Of a stretch of 64,000 bases of DNA, positions 9,801-17,371 are shown piece by piece. Within the stretch, counting starts at the first letter, position 1, and each line of letters begins with the position of its first letter. The position numbers were made by a program, and so were the translations under genes. The notes beneath the pieces are model-generated. The model saw nothing but the letters and a program-made list of their open reading frames with translations. It was not told the origin of the DNA and did not search any database. Source of the stretch: Balanoglossus misakiensis (lineage: Eukaryota > Hemichordata). Where the stretch lies: the NCBI GenBank assembly GCA_040954595.2, contig CM082588.2:12338001-12402000 (forward strand), in the 5' to 3' direction.

Positions 9801-10529
9801 TCTGGACCTCTCTCGGAATGGGGTTGCATCGCTCAGTGGAATGTGGTGTTCAACTGCAGGCGTACAACCAACGTCCCAATCATGCTGAGAGAACACGTGC
9901 ATTCGTTTCTTCAGTTTCTCGTTTATCCTGACCTTGTCTTCGTACGTAAGCGGTGAGTCACCAAAGTCCACAACAAATTCACTATCCCCACTACCGTCTG
10001 TAGCCACTTCAGCATCTCTGGCTTGTACTGGGCAACTTCGGCACTGGCTATTCCCCTCCAAACTGTCATCTTCCTCTTGCTTTGGTTTGAGTTCATCCGG
10101 TTGCATGGGTCTCACCCATTCAGGCAAGTACAAGTCAGCCACTACTCGCTTCGGTCTCAGGGTTATATGATGTCCTGTCTCATTGTGCACAATCACTTTC
10201 ACTCTTCTGCGACCTCTGGGGTTAAACGTGGTGACACTGCTCTTGACTATCAGTCCTCCTGGTAACTGGTTTTCCAGTGGAGGTTCAACCAAAACTGTCG
10301 TTTCGGGTAGTCCTGGCCTTCCCCATCCTATACATCTAATAGACATTGTCTGTCCACTGGGAATAGTGATGGGCTTCCCGCCAGCCACTCGCACCGAGGT
10401 GATCCGGCCGTCCACACCACACTTCTCAACAGCCTCTATTCTCCGGTAAGCTTCAGCAAAATGGCTGTTTATTGTCAATTTCTTCACATAATTTCTTCCG
10501 GTTTCTGAATACACTGGTATTGGTTCCAC
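6804..10529 (-). CDS. pol: Gypsy pol: reverse transcriptase, RNase H, integrase
   Basis: A 1241-codon open frame. Counting from position 10529 as residue 1, the RT palm carries the YFDD catalytic motif at about residues 389-392, preceded by VDYRTLNARTIPDQY and a DLKSGYYQIPM block. RNase H shows HTDASLDGLGG with its first catalytic Asp at about 564. Integrase has an HHCC zinc finger beginning near His886 (HDDMGHMGI to CQTCSQC) and a DDE core at about Asp952 (CIDFLT), Asp1011 (HSDQG) and Glu1047 (PERFNR), an exact D,D35E spacing. Together these copy the RNA into cDNA and insert it. The frame has no true ATG start: it is the continuation of the protease frame after a TAA at 10533-10535. All key residues are present, so the enzyme domains themselves are undamaged. 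Confidence 0.95.
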   Translation of the reverse strand: MEPIPVYSETGRNYVKKLTINSHFAEAYRRIEAVEKCGVDGRITSVRVAGGKPITIPSGQTMSIRCIGWGRPGLPETTVLVEPPLENQLPGGLIVKSSVTTFNPRGRRRVKVIVHNETGHHITLRPKRVVADLYLPEWVRPMQPDELKPKQEEDDSLEGNSQCRSCPVQARDAEVATDGSGDSEFVVDFGDSPLTYEDKVRINEKLKKRMHVFSQHDWDVGCTPAVEHHIPLSDATPFRERSRRITPSDFYDAKRHIQELLEAGIISESKSPYASPIVLVRKKNGSIRMCVDYRTLNARTIPDQYTVPKIQEALDCLNGCSWFHVLDLKSGYYQIPMAEEDKDKTAFICPLGFYQFERMPQGITGAPATFQRLMEKCMSDMHLIELLIYFDDLIIFGRDLNEAGDRLMKVLDRLSEYGLKLSPEKCQLFQKTVTYIGHKVDENGVSPDPTKIEALKTWPTPKNIKELKTFLGFTGYYRRFVENYAQIVRPLNDLTAGYVPPKLRKKFGKYRDDNGIPYRSATEPFGSKWTPECQQAMDRIIDLLTHAPVLAFADLSLPFVLHTDASLDGLGGVLYQQHGDLLKPVAYASRGLTKSEKRYPVHKLEYLALKWCVTDKFHYYLYGAKFKVVTDKNPLTYVLTTAKLDAAGHRWLAALAAYDFTLQYRSGRANIDADALSRRPHAEAPDDQESRRIEQRTQELKDWIHGDVQKPDEVMTRDVIRAIAMSHGVIEYPQHVICKHSALSCGCTASSGTTNKDSQRPARFPVLIETIATSAAAIPEPYELKEYYQEYPPGTDLSTMAKSKDWFMLQREDKTLAGVIDYLESGKKVTDFKSLPNEVRILLRQRRKLFLMDRVLYRKTRDSQGLETFQLVLPTEYCDQALSALHDDMGHMGIDKTFELMRARFYWPRMRTDVEKKCQTCSQCVRRKQLPQRTAPLVNIFSSAPMELVCIDFLTIEADRHNVQNVRVVTDHYTRYAQAYTTKDQESKTVAKVLWEKFFVHYGLPARIHSDQGRCFESRLIKELLKVAGIRKSRTTPYHPQGNPQPERFNRVLLNLLGTLDAKEKQHWSKHISFLVHAYNCTKNESTQFSPYYLMFGREARLPIDLCFGVSPDEHSHQDYLQYVEDLKQRLKGAYKMAESEAQKSAAANKRRYDSKVRGSSDLLVGDRVLVRNVGLIGKHKLADRWKPDVYIVMKKNDEKLPVYVVKPETGEGSQRTLHRNMLLPVGYLSAPEPVEAEPEL

Positions 10530-10532
10530 AAA

Positions 10533-10985
10533 TTACTGGAAGCTTTTTGCTTTGTTCACGGTCGGGTTAATCAGTGCTAATGCCTCACAAGTCTCCTCCA
10601 CTCCAGCCACTTCTCTTGGGAAACACACAGACACTTGAATGTATCCATAGTATGGAACCACTTGATCACCAGCACCTCGTACTACCAAATCATCGATTGA
10701 GTTGAGTTTGCAATGTGACAAATGTTCCTTGTAGAAAGAATGGGTAATGAGTGTGACCTGCGAGCCACTATCCAGCAGGCAGTTGCATCTGACACCTCCA
10801 ACGAAAACTTCAGCAGTCATACTTTCTCCCACAAGCCCATCTGGTAATGGTTTGTCTGCTGCTGATGGGTTCGTCTCTAAAACATGTCCCTCCTTCTCTT
10901 TCTTTTCTTCTATCGTATTCCTATCAGATTTCCTTTGGGGGCTATTCTCAGTATGGACACCCTCTACTGGGGGTGTCCCTGGTAG
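10533..10985 (-). CDS. pro: Gypsy protease region, entered by -1 frameshift
   Basis: The aspartic protease signature is LLDSGSQVTLI, with the catalytic Asp in DSG. The frame is open from the gag overlap at 10985 and is the -1 frame relative to gag, so it has no need of its own start; the ATG at 10832 is internal. A linker rich in Lys/Glu precedes the protease. The frame ends in a TAA immediately followed, in the same frame, by the RT region. The usual C-terminal ILG-type motif of the protease is not evident around that stop, so a small loss or a nonsense mutation may have occurred there. Confidence 0.8.
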   Translation of the reverse strand, partial: LPGTPPVEGVHTENSPQRKSDRNTIEEKKEKEGHVLETNPSAADKPLPDGLVGESMTAEVFVGGVRCNCLLDSGSQVTLITHSFYKEHLSHCKLNSIDDLVVRGAGDQVVPYYGYIQVSVCFPREVAGVEETCEALALINPTVNKAKSFQ

Positions 10986-10991
10986 TTTCCC
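10955..10991 (-). promoter_or_regulatory. -1 ribosomal frameshift signal between gag and pro
   Basis: In the gag frame the minus strand reads G GGA AAC (10991-10985), a canonical X XXY YYZ slippery heptamer. After a 6-nt spacer (TACCAG) comes a perfect 8-bp stem, GGACACCC (10978-10971) with GGGTGTCC (10962-10955), enclosing an 8-nt loop that contains the gag stop codon. Slipping back one base enters exactly the open protease frame. Heptamer, spacer length and stem together match known gag-pro shift sites; GGGAAAC is also used by some retroviruses. Confidence 0.85.
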
Positions 10992-12253
10992 TTCAACTCA
11001 AAAAACAGTTTGGCAAACTTCTGCTTGACAAATTGTAAGTTAGGGCTGCTTTTATTCGGACATCGCTTCTCTGGGTGTCCATCTTGACCGCAAGTGAAAC
11101 AAAAAGAGGCGCCCTGGAGTGTAGCTTTTATAGATGATGGCGAGTTGGTTGTTTCCATGGCAACAGGGGTAGTTTCAGGTGTCGGCTGAGTGGGCTGGCT
11201 CACTACAACACTCTGTTGTGGTCTACGGTTTCTATCTCTCCTCCTTGGTTCCCTATTTGACACTGGGGCAGTGGCGACTGGTGGAGTACTGGGTTGGCTG
11301 GCTGCTGCGGGGACGGCCACATGCTGCATTAGCTTATCCATCTTCTGTAATAGCTGCTGTATCAGTGGACTTTCTGTAGCGGGTGTCGTACCAGTGGTCA
11401 TACTGGCATTGGCCTCAAAACCTTGAAGCATATTCATCTGGCTATCAACGGTGTTTCTCACTGTTTTCTGTGCCCGTTTCTGTGCTTTTCTTGCTTGTCG
11501 TGCCTCCTCCTGTCTAACCTCTTGAATCAGTTCAACAAAGCTTGGAGGGTTGGTCAGTCGATCTCTGAGCTGCAATGATGACAAGTGGTCTTCATTGTAA
11601 AGTACTCCCTTCAGAAACTGGTCAAGGCAATAATAATCGGCCTTCTCTGTATCTATGCTCCCCTTCAGTACTGCTCGACGAAGCAACTTCTGCAGTCTTC
11701 GTAAGTACTCTGAATGGGACCACGTTTCTTCCTGTGTGAATTTTCGGAATGAATGCAGTGCTTCATCTGGTGTTTCCGTGGAGCCAAACACACTTTCCAA
11801 TGCACGGAGGTAATCTTTGGCAGTGCTCTCTCCCTGTGGCAATGCACGGATTGTGCTGAGAGCATCCCCGGACAAACTCTCCGCAATTCGTTTCTTTTTC
11901 TCACTTTCTGTACAGTCCCACTCTGCAATCATCTGGTCAGCTTGCTCTGCCCAACTTTCATAGTCGTCCTCATTGGATTGCACAGGCTGTTTCCCTGAGA
12001 ATGACTTCAGCTTACGGTATCTAGTGTTCTCTGTGGGTTTTGTCTGCAGGTTGGCCAGCAAACGTTCCATCATTTGTACGTATGCAGTGTCACCTTCACC
12101 TTGGGATGGAGTATTAGGTGGCGTGGCGCTCTCAAACACTGGTGGAGTTCCCATGTTTGGCGGTATAGTCGGCGCAACATACGGTGACTGTGGACTTCTC
12201 AGGTGTGTGCTCTTACCCTTGCTGTGAGATCCAACAGTTGGCGGTAACGACAT
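10964..12253 (-). CDS. gag: Gypsy Gag with zinc knuckle
   Basis: A 429-residue protein beginning MSLPPTVGSHSKGK. The central part (about residues 100-240) is helical and carries the DYLRALESVFG and EYLRRLQKLLRRAV segments typical of retrotransposon capsid domains. Near the C-terminus a CCHC zinc knuckle (CFTCGQDGHPEKRCP, spacing CX2CX4HX4C) would bind the element RNA. Gag forms the particle in which reverse transcription takes place. The ORF ends inside the loop of the frameshift hairpin. Upstream, in the same frame, lies a PNMA-like ORF separated by one TAA and 21 further bases. Confidence 0.9.
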   Translation of the reverse strand: MSLPPTVGSHSKGKSTHLRSPQSPYVAPTIPPNMGTPPVFESATPPNTPSQGEGDTAYVQMMERLLANLQTKPTENTRYRKLKSFSGKQPVQSNEDDYESWAEQADQMIAEWDCTESEKKKRIAESLSGDALSTIRALPQGESTAKDYLRALESVFGSTETPDEALHSFRKFTQEETWSHSEYLRRLQKLLRRAVLKGSIDTEKADYYCLDQFLKGVLYNEDHLSSLQLRDRLTNPPSFVELIQEVRQEEARQARKAQKRAQKTVRNTVDSQMNMLQGFEANASMTTGTTPATESPLIQQLLQKMDKLMQHVAVPAAASQPSTPPVATAPVSNREPRRRDRNRRPQQSVVVSQPTQPTPETTPVAMETTNSPSSIKATLQGASFCFTCGQDGHPEKRCPNKSSPNLQFVKQKFAKLFFELKGNYQGHPQ

Positions 12254-12274
12254 GGTGTCTCCTTTGGTGGCGCG

Positions 12275-12754
12275 TTAGTCCTCAATCTCTTTTGCCAACA
12301 CATCCCTCATTCTGCTTCCCCTTCCACTGTGTCTTCGGTCGGTTGTCAAAGATCTGCCCCTCATACCAAGGCAAGTGGCTCCCAGGGAAATATCTTCATC
12401 CACCTGTTGAGGGCGCTGCTTCCGCTTGACCTTGACCGAAAGGGTTGACTTTGCTTTGGGTAACAAGGCAGGCAAAATGATAGTATAACTAGACCCAGCG
12501 TTAAATTCAAACATATGAAATGCTGTATCAATCTTCCCATAACCAATGGGGCACCCCAGCATCATGACTGTGGGCTCTTGCAAAATATCAACAATATGAA
12601 TTTCAGTGATACAATTTTTGAAATCCTTTTCTACAATGTCAACCAATTCAGATAATGCATATTTCCCTTTGTTGGAAAATCGGATAATCACCGCATTCTC
12701 CAAATCAATTCTGTTTTCCCGACACCAAGCGTGAAAATCCTCCCTACTTTCCAT
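12275..12754 (-). CDS. PNMA-like N-terminal Gag domain ORF
   Basis: A 159-residue ORF opening MESREDFHAWCRENRIDLEN. The WC motif near the start followed by an alternating beta/alpha pattern up to about residue 100 resembles the N-terminal domain of PNMA proteins, which derive from gypsy-type Gag. The second half is basic (KVKRKQRPQQ, then RRHSGRGSR). It ends with TAA at 12275-12277 and the next in-frame ATG, 21 nt later, is the Gag start. Either the two are one Gag split by a C-to-T nonsense change, or this is a leader protein with reinitiation or readthrough. Assignment to PNMA is by pattern recognition, not by a search. Confidence 0.6.
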   Translation of the reverse strand: MESREDFHAWCRENRIDLENAVIIRFSNKGKYALSELVDIVEKDFKNCITEIHIVDILQEPTVMMLGCPIGYGKIDTAFHMFEFNAGSSYTIILPALLPKAKSTLSVKVKRKQRPQQVDEDISLGATCLGMRGRSLTTDRRHSGRGSRMRDVLAKEIED

Positions 12755-12965
12755 GCTTGTAAAGTCTTAGGGATGGATGAAAAACAATTACCCAGAATGC
12801 AATACAATGCTAATAATAATGAGGTTGGTCTTTCACTTTTAAACTTTTACCAAAGTCAAAATATTTATCTACATACAGGTACAATAGCAATACACTGCAT
12901 AAATTTGCGCGATATCCAATCCACAAAGTATAGTATGTATGTATATTAACACACAACCACACCAC

Positions 12966-12983
12966 ATCCCGGACGAGCCCCCA
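12966..12983 (-). promoter_or_regulatory. tRNA-Pro primer binding site
   Basis: The minus strand reads TGGGGGCTCGTCCGGGAT, the complement of the 3' end of tRNA-Pro and the same 18 bases used by murine gammaretroviruses. It starts 4 nt after the LTR end, as expected for minus-strand cDNA priming. Confidence 0.92.
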
Positions 12984-12987
12984 CTTT

Positions 12988-13809
12988 TGTAACCCAGAGT
13001 TTGATTTGGTTATTCACAACACAAGTCAACACTACGCGGACCGAGTTCATTCAAGGTCAACAACAAGAACAGATATCGCACAAATTGTTAGCAGTCAACG
13101 GTATTGCTATTTTATTGTTATAATAACTAGAGAACTATCTAACTGAAATATTGGTCGCTTTACAATGATCGAAACACTGAATAAATGACTTGCATAGAAA
13201 TCCACTAGTCCACAGTGTTATCACTGAATTACTAGTAAGTCCAGTGTTCATCAAAACAGAAACCCTACAGTCTATTCAACTTAGCTGTTCCGCTAAACTG
13301 CGAATAAGCGATGATACGGAGCTGGCTGTGTCAACGTCGTAAATCGGTCCCTGGCAACCGGCGAGTCCTGGCCTGTGTTGTCATGATCTACGTTGCAGAC
13401 GAGTATCCCTCCACACACGCAACGGGTATTTTCCTATACACACGCACGCATCTAGGGCTTCCCACTCGGGCTTGCAATAGTGTACAATCCACAGTTCCGA
13501 ATTCAACACTCAGCACAGTTCTGTAGGTTTCAAATAAATCTGTTTGAAAGACATCTCATTTTGTAAACAAACATGAGAAGGCTAGGGCAAGTCCCTAGGG
13601 CAAGTCCCTAACAAGAAACGCTGCACTTCGTCCACAGAAGTGTTAGCCGTCAGTGGACTGAAACTTGACAGTCTCACATTGTTGTATAAAGGAAAGTCAT
13701 TACGTGACTGAAACTTTTATCACGTGACCCTATTTGGCGGGAAATGATCATCCCTTGGGACAGCATATCACATGACTATCACATGGTTTATTTTGTAAAC
13801 CGGGTTACA
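12988..13809 (-). repeat. 5' LTR of gypsy element
   Basis: On the minus strand it starts TGTAACCCGG at 13809 and ends CTCTGGGTTACA at 12988, so the termini are inverted TGTAACCC/GGGTTACA. Its U3-side half matches 5989-6247. Short tandem duplication of the phrase AGGGCAAGTCCCT occurs near 13590. It should contain the element promoter; no TATA box was assigned with confidence. Confidence 0.9.
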
Positions 13810-14142
13810 TAAAGTTTGGTTGAACTCAAACGCCTCAAGTCCAGTTGACCATCTCACACTTCTGGCACTGGTGGGATTCAAACCAACTCCATCAAAATGA
13901 CTGCAGGTGCCTAAAACCGCTTGACTGTAGGACATAAATGCCTGACAGTGATATAACTATGTTATAATGTTACATCGACAATATATATTAAGTTTGGGGA
14001 TATTTTGTCTCAAATGATTATCCCCATCTTGTTATAAATCTGAGCCCAGGTGTCTTTGGTGTGAGATTCCAGTAGTCAGAGTAGGCTTATCTTGAATAAT
14101 GTAATGCTTGTAAATAATTTCTAATTTCTTCTTACCCTCCAG
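13810..14142. other. Presumed intron before first EGF exon
   Basis: Non-repetitive AT-rich sequence ending in a pyrimidine tract (TTTCTTCTTACCCTCCAG). Confidence 0.5.
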
Positions 14143-14265
14143 ATATGAATGAATGTCACAGTGGTGGAAATGCATGTCAACACTGTTGTCAGAATACCCA
14201 TGGTAGTTATCTCTGCGCTTGCAGACCAGGATTCTATCTGCTGGAAGATGGCCATGCATGTGGCG
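14143..14265 (+). CDS. Calcium-binding EGF-like exon 1
   Basis: A 123-nt phase 1-1 exon between AG at 14142 and GTATG at 14266. It encodes a single EGF module: DMNEC start (calcium-binding D-x-N-E-C), then CQHCCQN, GSYLCACRPGFYL and a final Cys. Six or more cysteines and the GSY.C.C.PGF pattern are typical of cbEGF repeats in extracellular matrix proteins and receptors. Symmetrical phase lets such exons be duplicated or skipped without frame change. The parent gene cannot be named from isolated modules; the next module is at 15486. Confidence 0.85.
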
Positions 14266-14282
14266 GTATGTAACTGTGGATT

Positions 14283-14542
14283 TTGGTCTCTTCTGTGGCT
14301 ACATTGTTTGGGGATTGTATATTGCTATGGTTACAATCAGCTAAACATTGGTCTCTTCTGTGGCTACATTGTTTGGGGATTGTATATTGCTATGGTTACA
14401 ATCAGCTAAACATTGGTCTCTTCTGTGGCTACATTGTTTGGGGATTGTATATTGCTATGGTTACAATCAGCTAAACATTGGTCTCTTCTGTGGCTACACT
14501 GTTTGGGGATTGCATATTGCTATGGTTACAATCAGCTAAACA
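14283..14542. repeat. 65-bp tandem repeat, four copies
   Basis: Four near-identical 65-bp units starting TTGGTCTCTTCTGTGGCTAC and ending ATCAGCTAAACA. The only clear differences are in the last copy (ACATTG to ACACTG, GTATAT to GCATAT). The array begins 17 bp after the EGF exon donor, inside the intron. Confidence 0.95.
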
Positions 14543-15485
14543 CACATCCTGTCTTTCCATTGCACACATTTTAAAATTTGAAATCAACCGCACACTCGTA
14601 CTGAACACATGTTTGTTGAAATTGTATCTTAGAATTTTTCCAATTACAATTATGCATAATATAAACAAATTAACAAATGTGAAAACTTATCTTTGAAAAT
14701 GTGTTTGCAAGGGTGAAAAAGTAATCTGTATTTCAAAAATCAGACAGAGTTTTGCTGACAGGGTACACAAGTTTCAGGGGATTTTGGAGAGAGTGTTAAA
14801 ATTCCTAGGAAGAGATTGCCATGGATATTGAGGACTTTGGTGTAAACACAATTAATTGATCAAGAAATATGTGGTTAAGAATATGTGTCATCAACCTCAC
14901 ACGACACTATAAGACTGTCTGATATATTCATGTACAAGTATTTTCACTACTTATTTGCATAATTCAATGAAATTAACATAAATTATCAACCTATAGCTAA
15001 GTAAATTACCTCTGCAAAGAATAAATATGCACTTAGAAAATTCATATAGTTTTCATCTCATTTTAAAGACATTACAAAATGCTTCTCTGAGGGTACAGTA
15101 ATTTTTAACGGGCATATTCTTGATAACTCATCACCATGAATGATCATTTCAAAACTTAACAAGGCATATGGCTAAAGAGGATTCAGTGTTTGTGCACCTT
15201 CTATCCACAATGCTGGATCTATTGACAGTTTTCAAAGGGGTTTTTAAGACTCGTCCTTTTATTCAGCACTATTTCATTCCATTGCTTTTTTGGTTTATAG
15301 GGATTGTCTTTCAGAACTGTTTCTGTTTGTTTGGGGTTTTTAAGTGTAATTTTTATCCTTTAAGCTTTCACTTGTTTTCTAATTTTATTATTTTCTGTAG
15401 AAAATGCACTGAGATGTATGTGTATTACATTTGTTAGGAAATAAATAATAATAAATTTATTAATAATAACTATCTTTGATTTCAG
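14543..15485. other. Intron between EGF exons
   Basis: AT-rich, no repeat boundaries recognised. Open frames here are short and hydrophobic by composition. Confidence 0.45.
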
Positions 15486-15602
15486 ATGTCAATGAATATA
15501 TGGAGAGAGCAGATCTTTGTGGAGGCCAGTGTGTGAATACAGCAGGCTCTTTTTATTGCACTTGTGCTGTGGAATATTGATTGGTCAATGGAGAGTGTAC
15601 AG
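15486..15602 (+). pseudogene. EGF-like exon 2, decayed
   Basis: A 117-nt segment with intact acceptor (TTGATTTCAG) and donor (GTAAGA), phase 1-1, same strand as exon 1. It reads DVNEY, then LCGGQCVNTAGSFYCTC, AVEY, stop, LVNGECTG. The first cysteine is replaced by Tyr and a TGA interrupts the conserved GYRL-like position, where CGA would give Arg. The rest of the module is intact. Either the exon is dead or the copy is a pseudogene; skipping it would keep the frame. Confidence 0.75.
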
Positions 15603-16194
15603 GTAAGATCAACACAATATAGAAATAATGCACGATGCCCTGACCATTAATGTTTGTTTATGGGCAAGGGCGAGGGGAAAGCCCAAAATTCATGGGCAAG
15701 GCTTCTGAGCCCATGAAATTTGGCTTTCCTAGAGCCCGAGCCCTGCATTTATTTCCATTACATTACCAACAATCTCAAGAAAACCATCAATATTTATGAA
15801 AATGTCCCACACACAAGACTAGGGGCCCCGGAACTTGTGTTATGCAAAATGTTGTGTTCACTGAACTATTTGCTAATATTACTATTCAGATTTACGGGCA
15901 TGTAAACAAACCATTACTGGGTATTTGTGGTCAGTGATGTCGTTCATCTTGACCAATTAAAATGCGACGTACAGACCATGGTAATATAATATGTGGGCAA
16001 CGAAAGGTCCTATATCTGTAACTTTTGAATTTTTATTCAGTATTATGCTGGTTATCAACCATCATTTGAAGCAGGGTAAGCAATGTTGTTATTGTTTAAA
16101 AATTGTATTCAAGCCTGGGTCTGGACTTGGATGCAATTTGTCAATAATAACAGTGATTGGTAACTGCATGTTTTCATAACTGGCTATCTGTTAA
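15603..16194. other. Intronic sequence with an inverted repeat
   Basis: A hairpin at about 15661-15745 pairs GGGCAAGGGCGAGGGG and CAAAATTCATGGGC with their complements around an 11-nt loop. Its loop lacks the GA...GA tip seen in the other hairpin elements. No gene is visible. Confidence 0.5.
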
Positions 16195-16292
16195 AGAGAC
16201 CATTTGCTGTGTGTACAGTACACATGCCATTGGCAGCTTATGGGTCAGCCAGTGTTTGCCTGTTAATCTCTCGTTGTGTATGTGTGTCTGTA
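16195..16292 (-). repeat. Left half of an interrupted GGGACC repeat
   Basis: Matches 36495-36590 and 43855-43955 (GGCAGCTTATGGGTCAG, TCTCTCG..ATGTGTGTG). Its continuation is found at 26137-26190, on the other side of the 9.84-kb transposon, and the last four bases TGTA are duplicated there. Confidence 0.85.
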
Positions 16293-16324
16293 CAGTCAGA
16301 TCGCATGGTACTCATTAACATATG
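16293..16324 (+). repeat. Left terminal inverted repeat of Academ-like element
   Basis: 32 bp starting CAGTCAGATCGCATGG and ending CATATG; it differs from the complement of 26105-26136 at three positions. Confidence 0.92.
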
Positions 16325-16515
16325 TTAATGAGGGAAAGAACTTCATACCATGTAGCCGTTACCTTGGGCCCCGCTGAAGGGTCGCGAAATAGGCCATTTT
16401 TTTACGCGACATTATAGAGCTGATTTCAGGCGAATACAGACAAGAGAGTATAGACAACTCAGGTTTTAAAGGATTTTCATCATTTCCACTGTGTCAACGT
16501 CACTACATCCTTGCT

Positions 16516-17271
16516 ATGAGAAAAAGCCATCCCTTGTGTACTTCGTGCTTATCACGGGCAAACAATTTGTTTAAAATCCCTGATTTTGATATGGTGCAAA
16601 CATTTCACCAACAAACTAACACACCATTTGCCCTTACTCAAGACAGCCTGATTTGTTTGAAATGTTATAAAACATTTGTTGCTTTAGCGGAAAAAGCAAG
16701 GTGTAGTATTCAACAAGGCCTAATTATGTCGAGTGATATAGCACTTGCTGAAGAAATTAAAAAATATGTCACAATGCTACAAAAAGGCTGCAGCTGTGAC
16801 ACCGACTTGGTGAATTTTGCATGCTGGAAAACTGTTGTCTTTTTAGGAGAAGTGCTCCTCAGAAAACACGCCATTCTATTGTTTGACGTCAGGCAATATT
16901 TCAATGATTGTTTAGACGATGAATATCAGACTTTGTGACCCAAGGTCAAGGTACAACCAGTGGAATTCCACAGAAAACCTAATAGCTGGCTTATTCGGGA
17001 ATTTCTATGTGTGTATTATCCAATTCACCTTTCTGTTGTATCAAAAGTGAGTAGAAAGTTCTCCACCTTTTTGTACCGAACGGGTTCAGATCTCACTATT
17101 GCCCTCCAAAATGCACTTGTCGAACATCCCCAGTATGTTGTGCAAGCTGAGAAACAGATAGAGAGGCTTGAAAAGCAAGTAAGAGACTTGAGTAAAGTTG
17201 ACGTTGACTTTTTCAAAATGCTTGATTTGGTGGCTGTGAAATTAAATGCCAGCATTTATCAGCAATCTTAA
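16516..17271 (+). pseudogene. Transposase N-terminal region with in-frame stop
   Basis: One frame runs from ATG at 16516 to 17271, broken only by TGA at 16936-16938. The first part has CTSCLSRANN and CLKCYKTF, paired CxxC ligands suggesting a zinc-binding domain, and a CSCDTD motif further on. The second part (EFHRKPNSWLIREFL...) contains a Leu/Glu/Lys-rich segment, KQIERLEKQVRDLSKV, that could form a coiled coil. At the stop, CGA instead of TGA would restore a plain Leu-Arg-Pro reading. I read it as the beginning of the transposon protein, though splicing is not excluded. The coding signal breaks at the hairpin insertion at 17372. Confidence 0.6.
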
Positions 17272-17371
17272 AAATTCAGTAATTACTGCAAAACAAACAC
17301 TGTTGATCTGAGTACACTTGATGTTGAATATATTGTCAGTGAGATTGACCCTGTGTTATGGAATACTATTT

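Larger units (their letters stand above)
5989..13809 (-). mobile_element. Ty3/gypsy-type LTR retrotransposon, minus strand
   Basis: Direct repeats flank a complete gag-pro-pol set read from right to left. The right (5') LTR is about 822 bp, begins TGTAACCC and ends GGGTTACA; it is followed by a tRNA-Pro-type primer site. At the left, a polypurine tract precedes the 3' LTR, of which only about 259 bp align. Pol order is protease, reverse transcriptase, RNase H, integrase, the Ty3/gypsy order. Three in-frame stops, no frameshift other than the programmed one and one damaged LTR indicate a fairly young but inactive copy. It lies antisense to the host exons. No target duplication could be assigned because the left end is lost. 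Confidence 0.9.
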
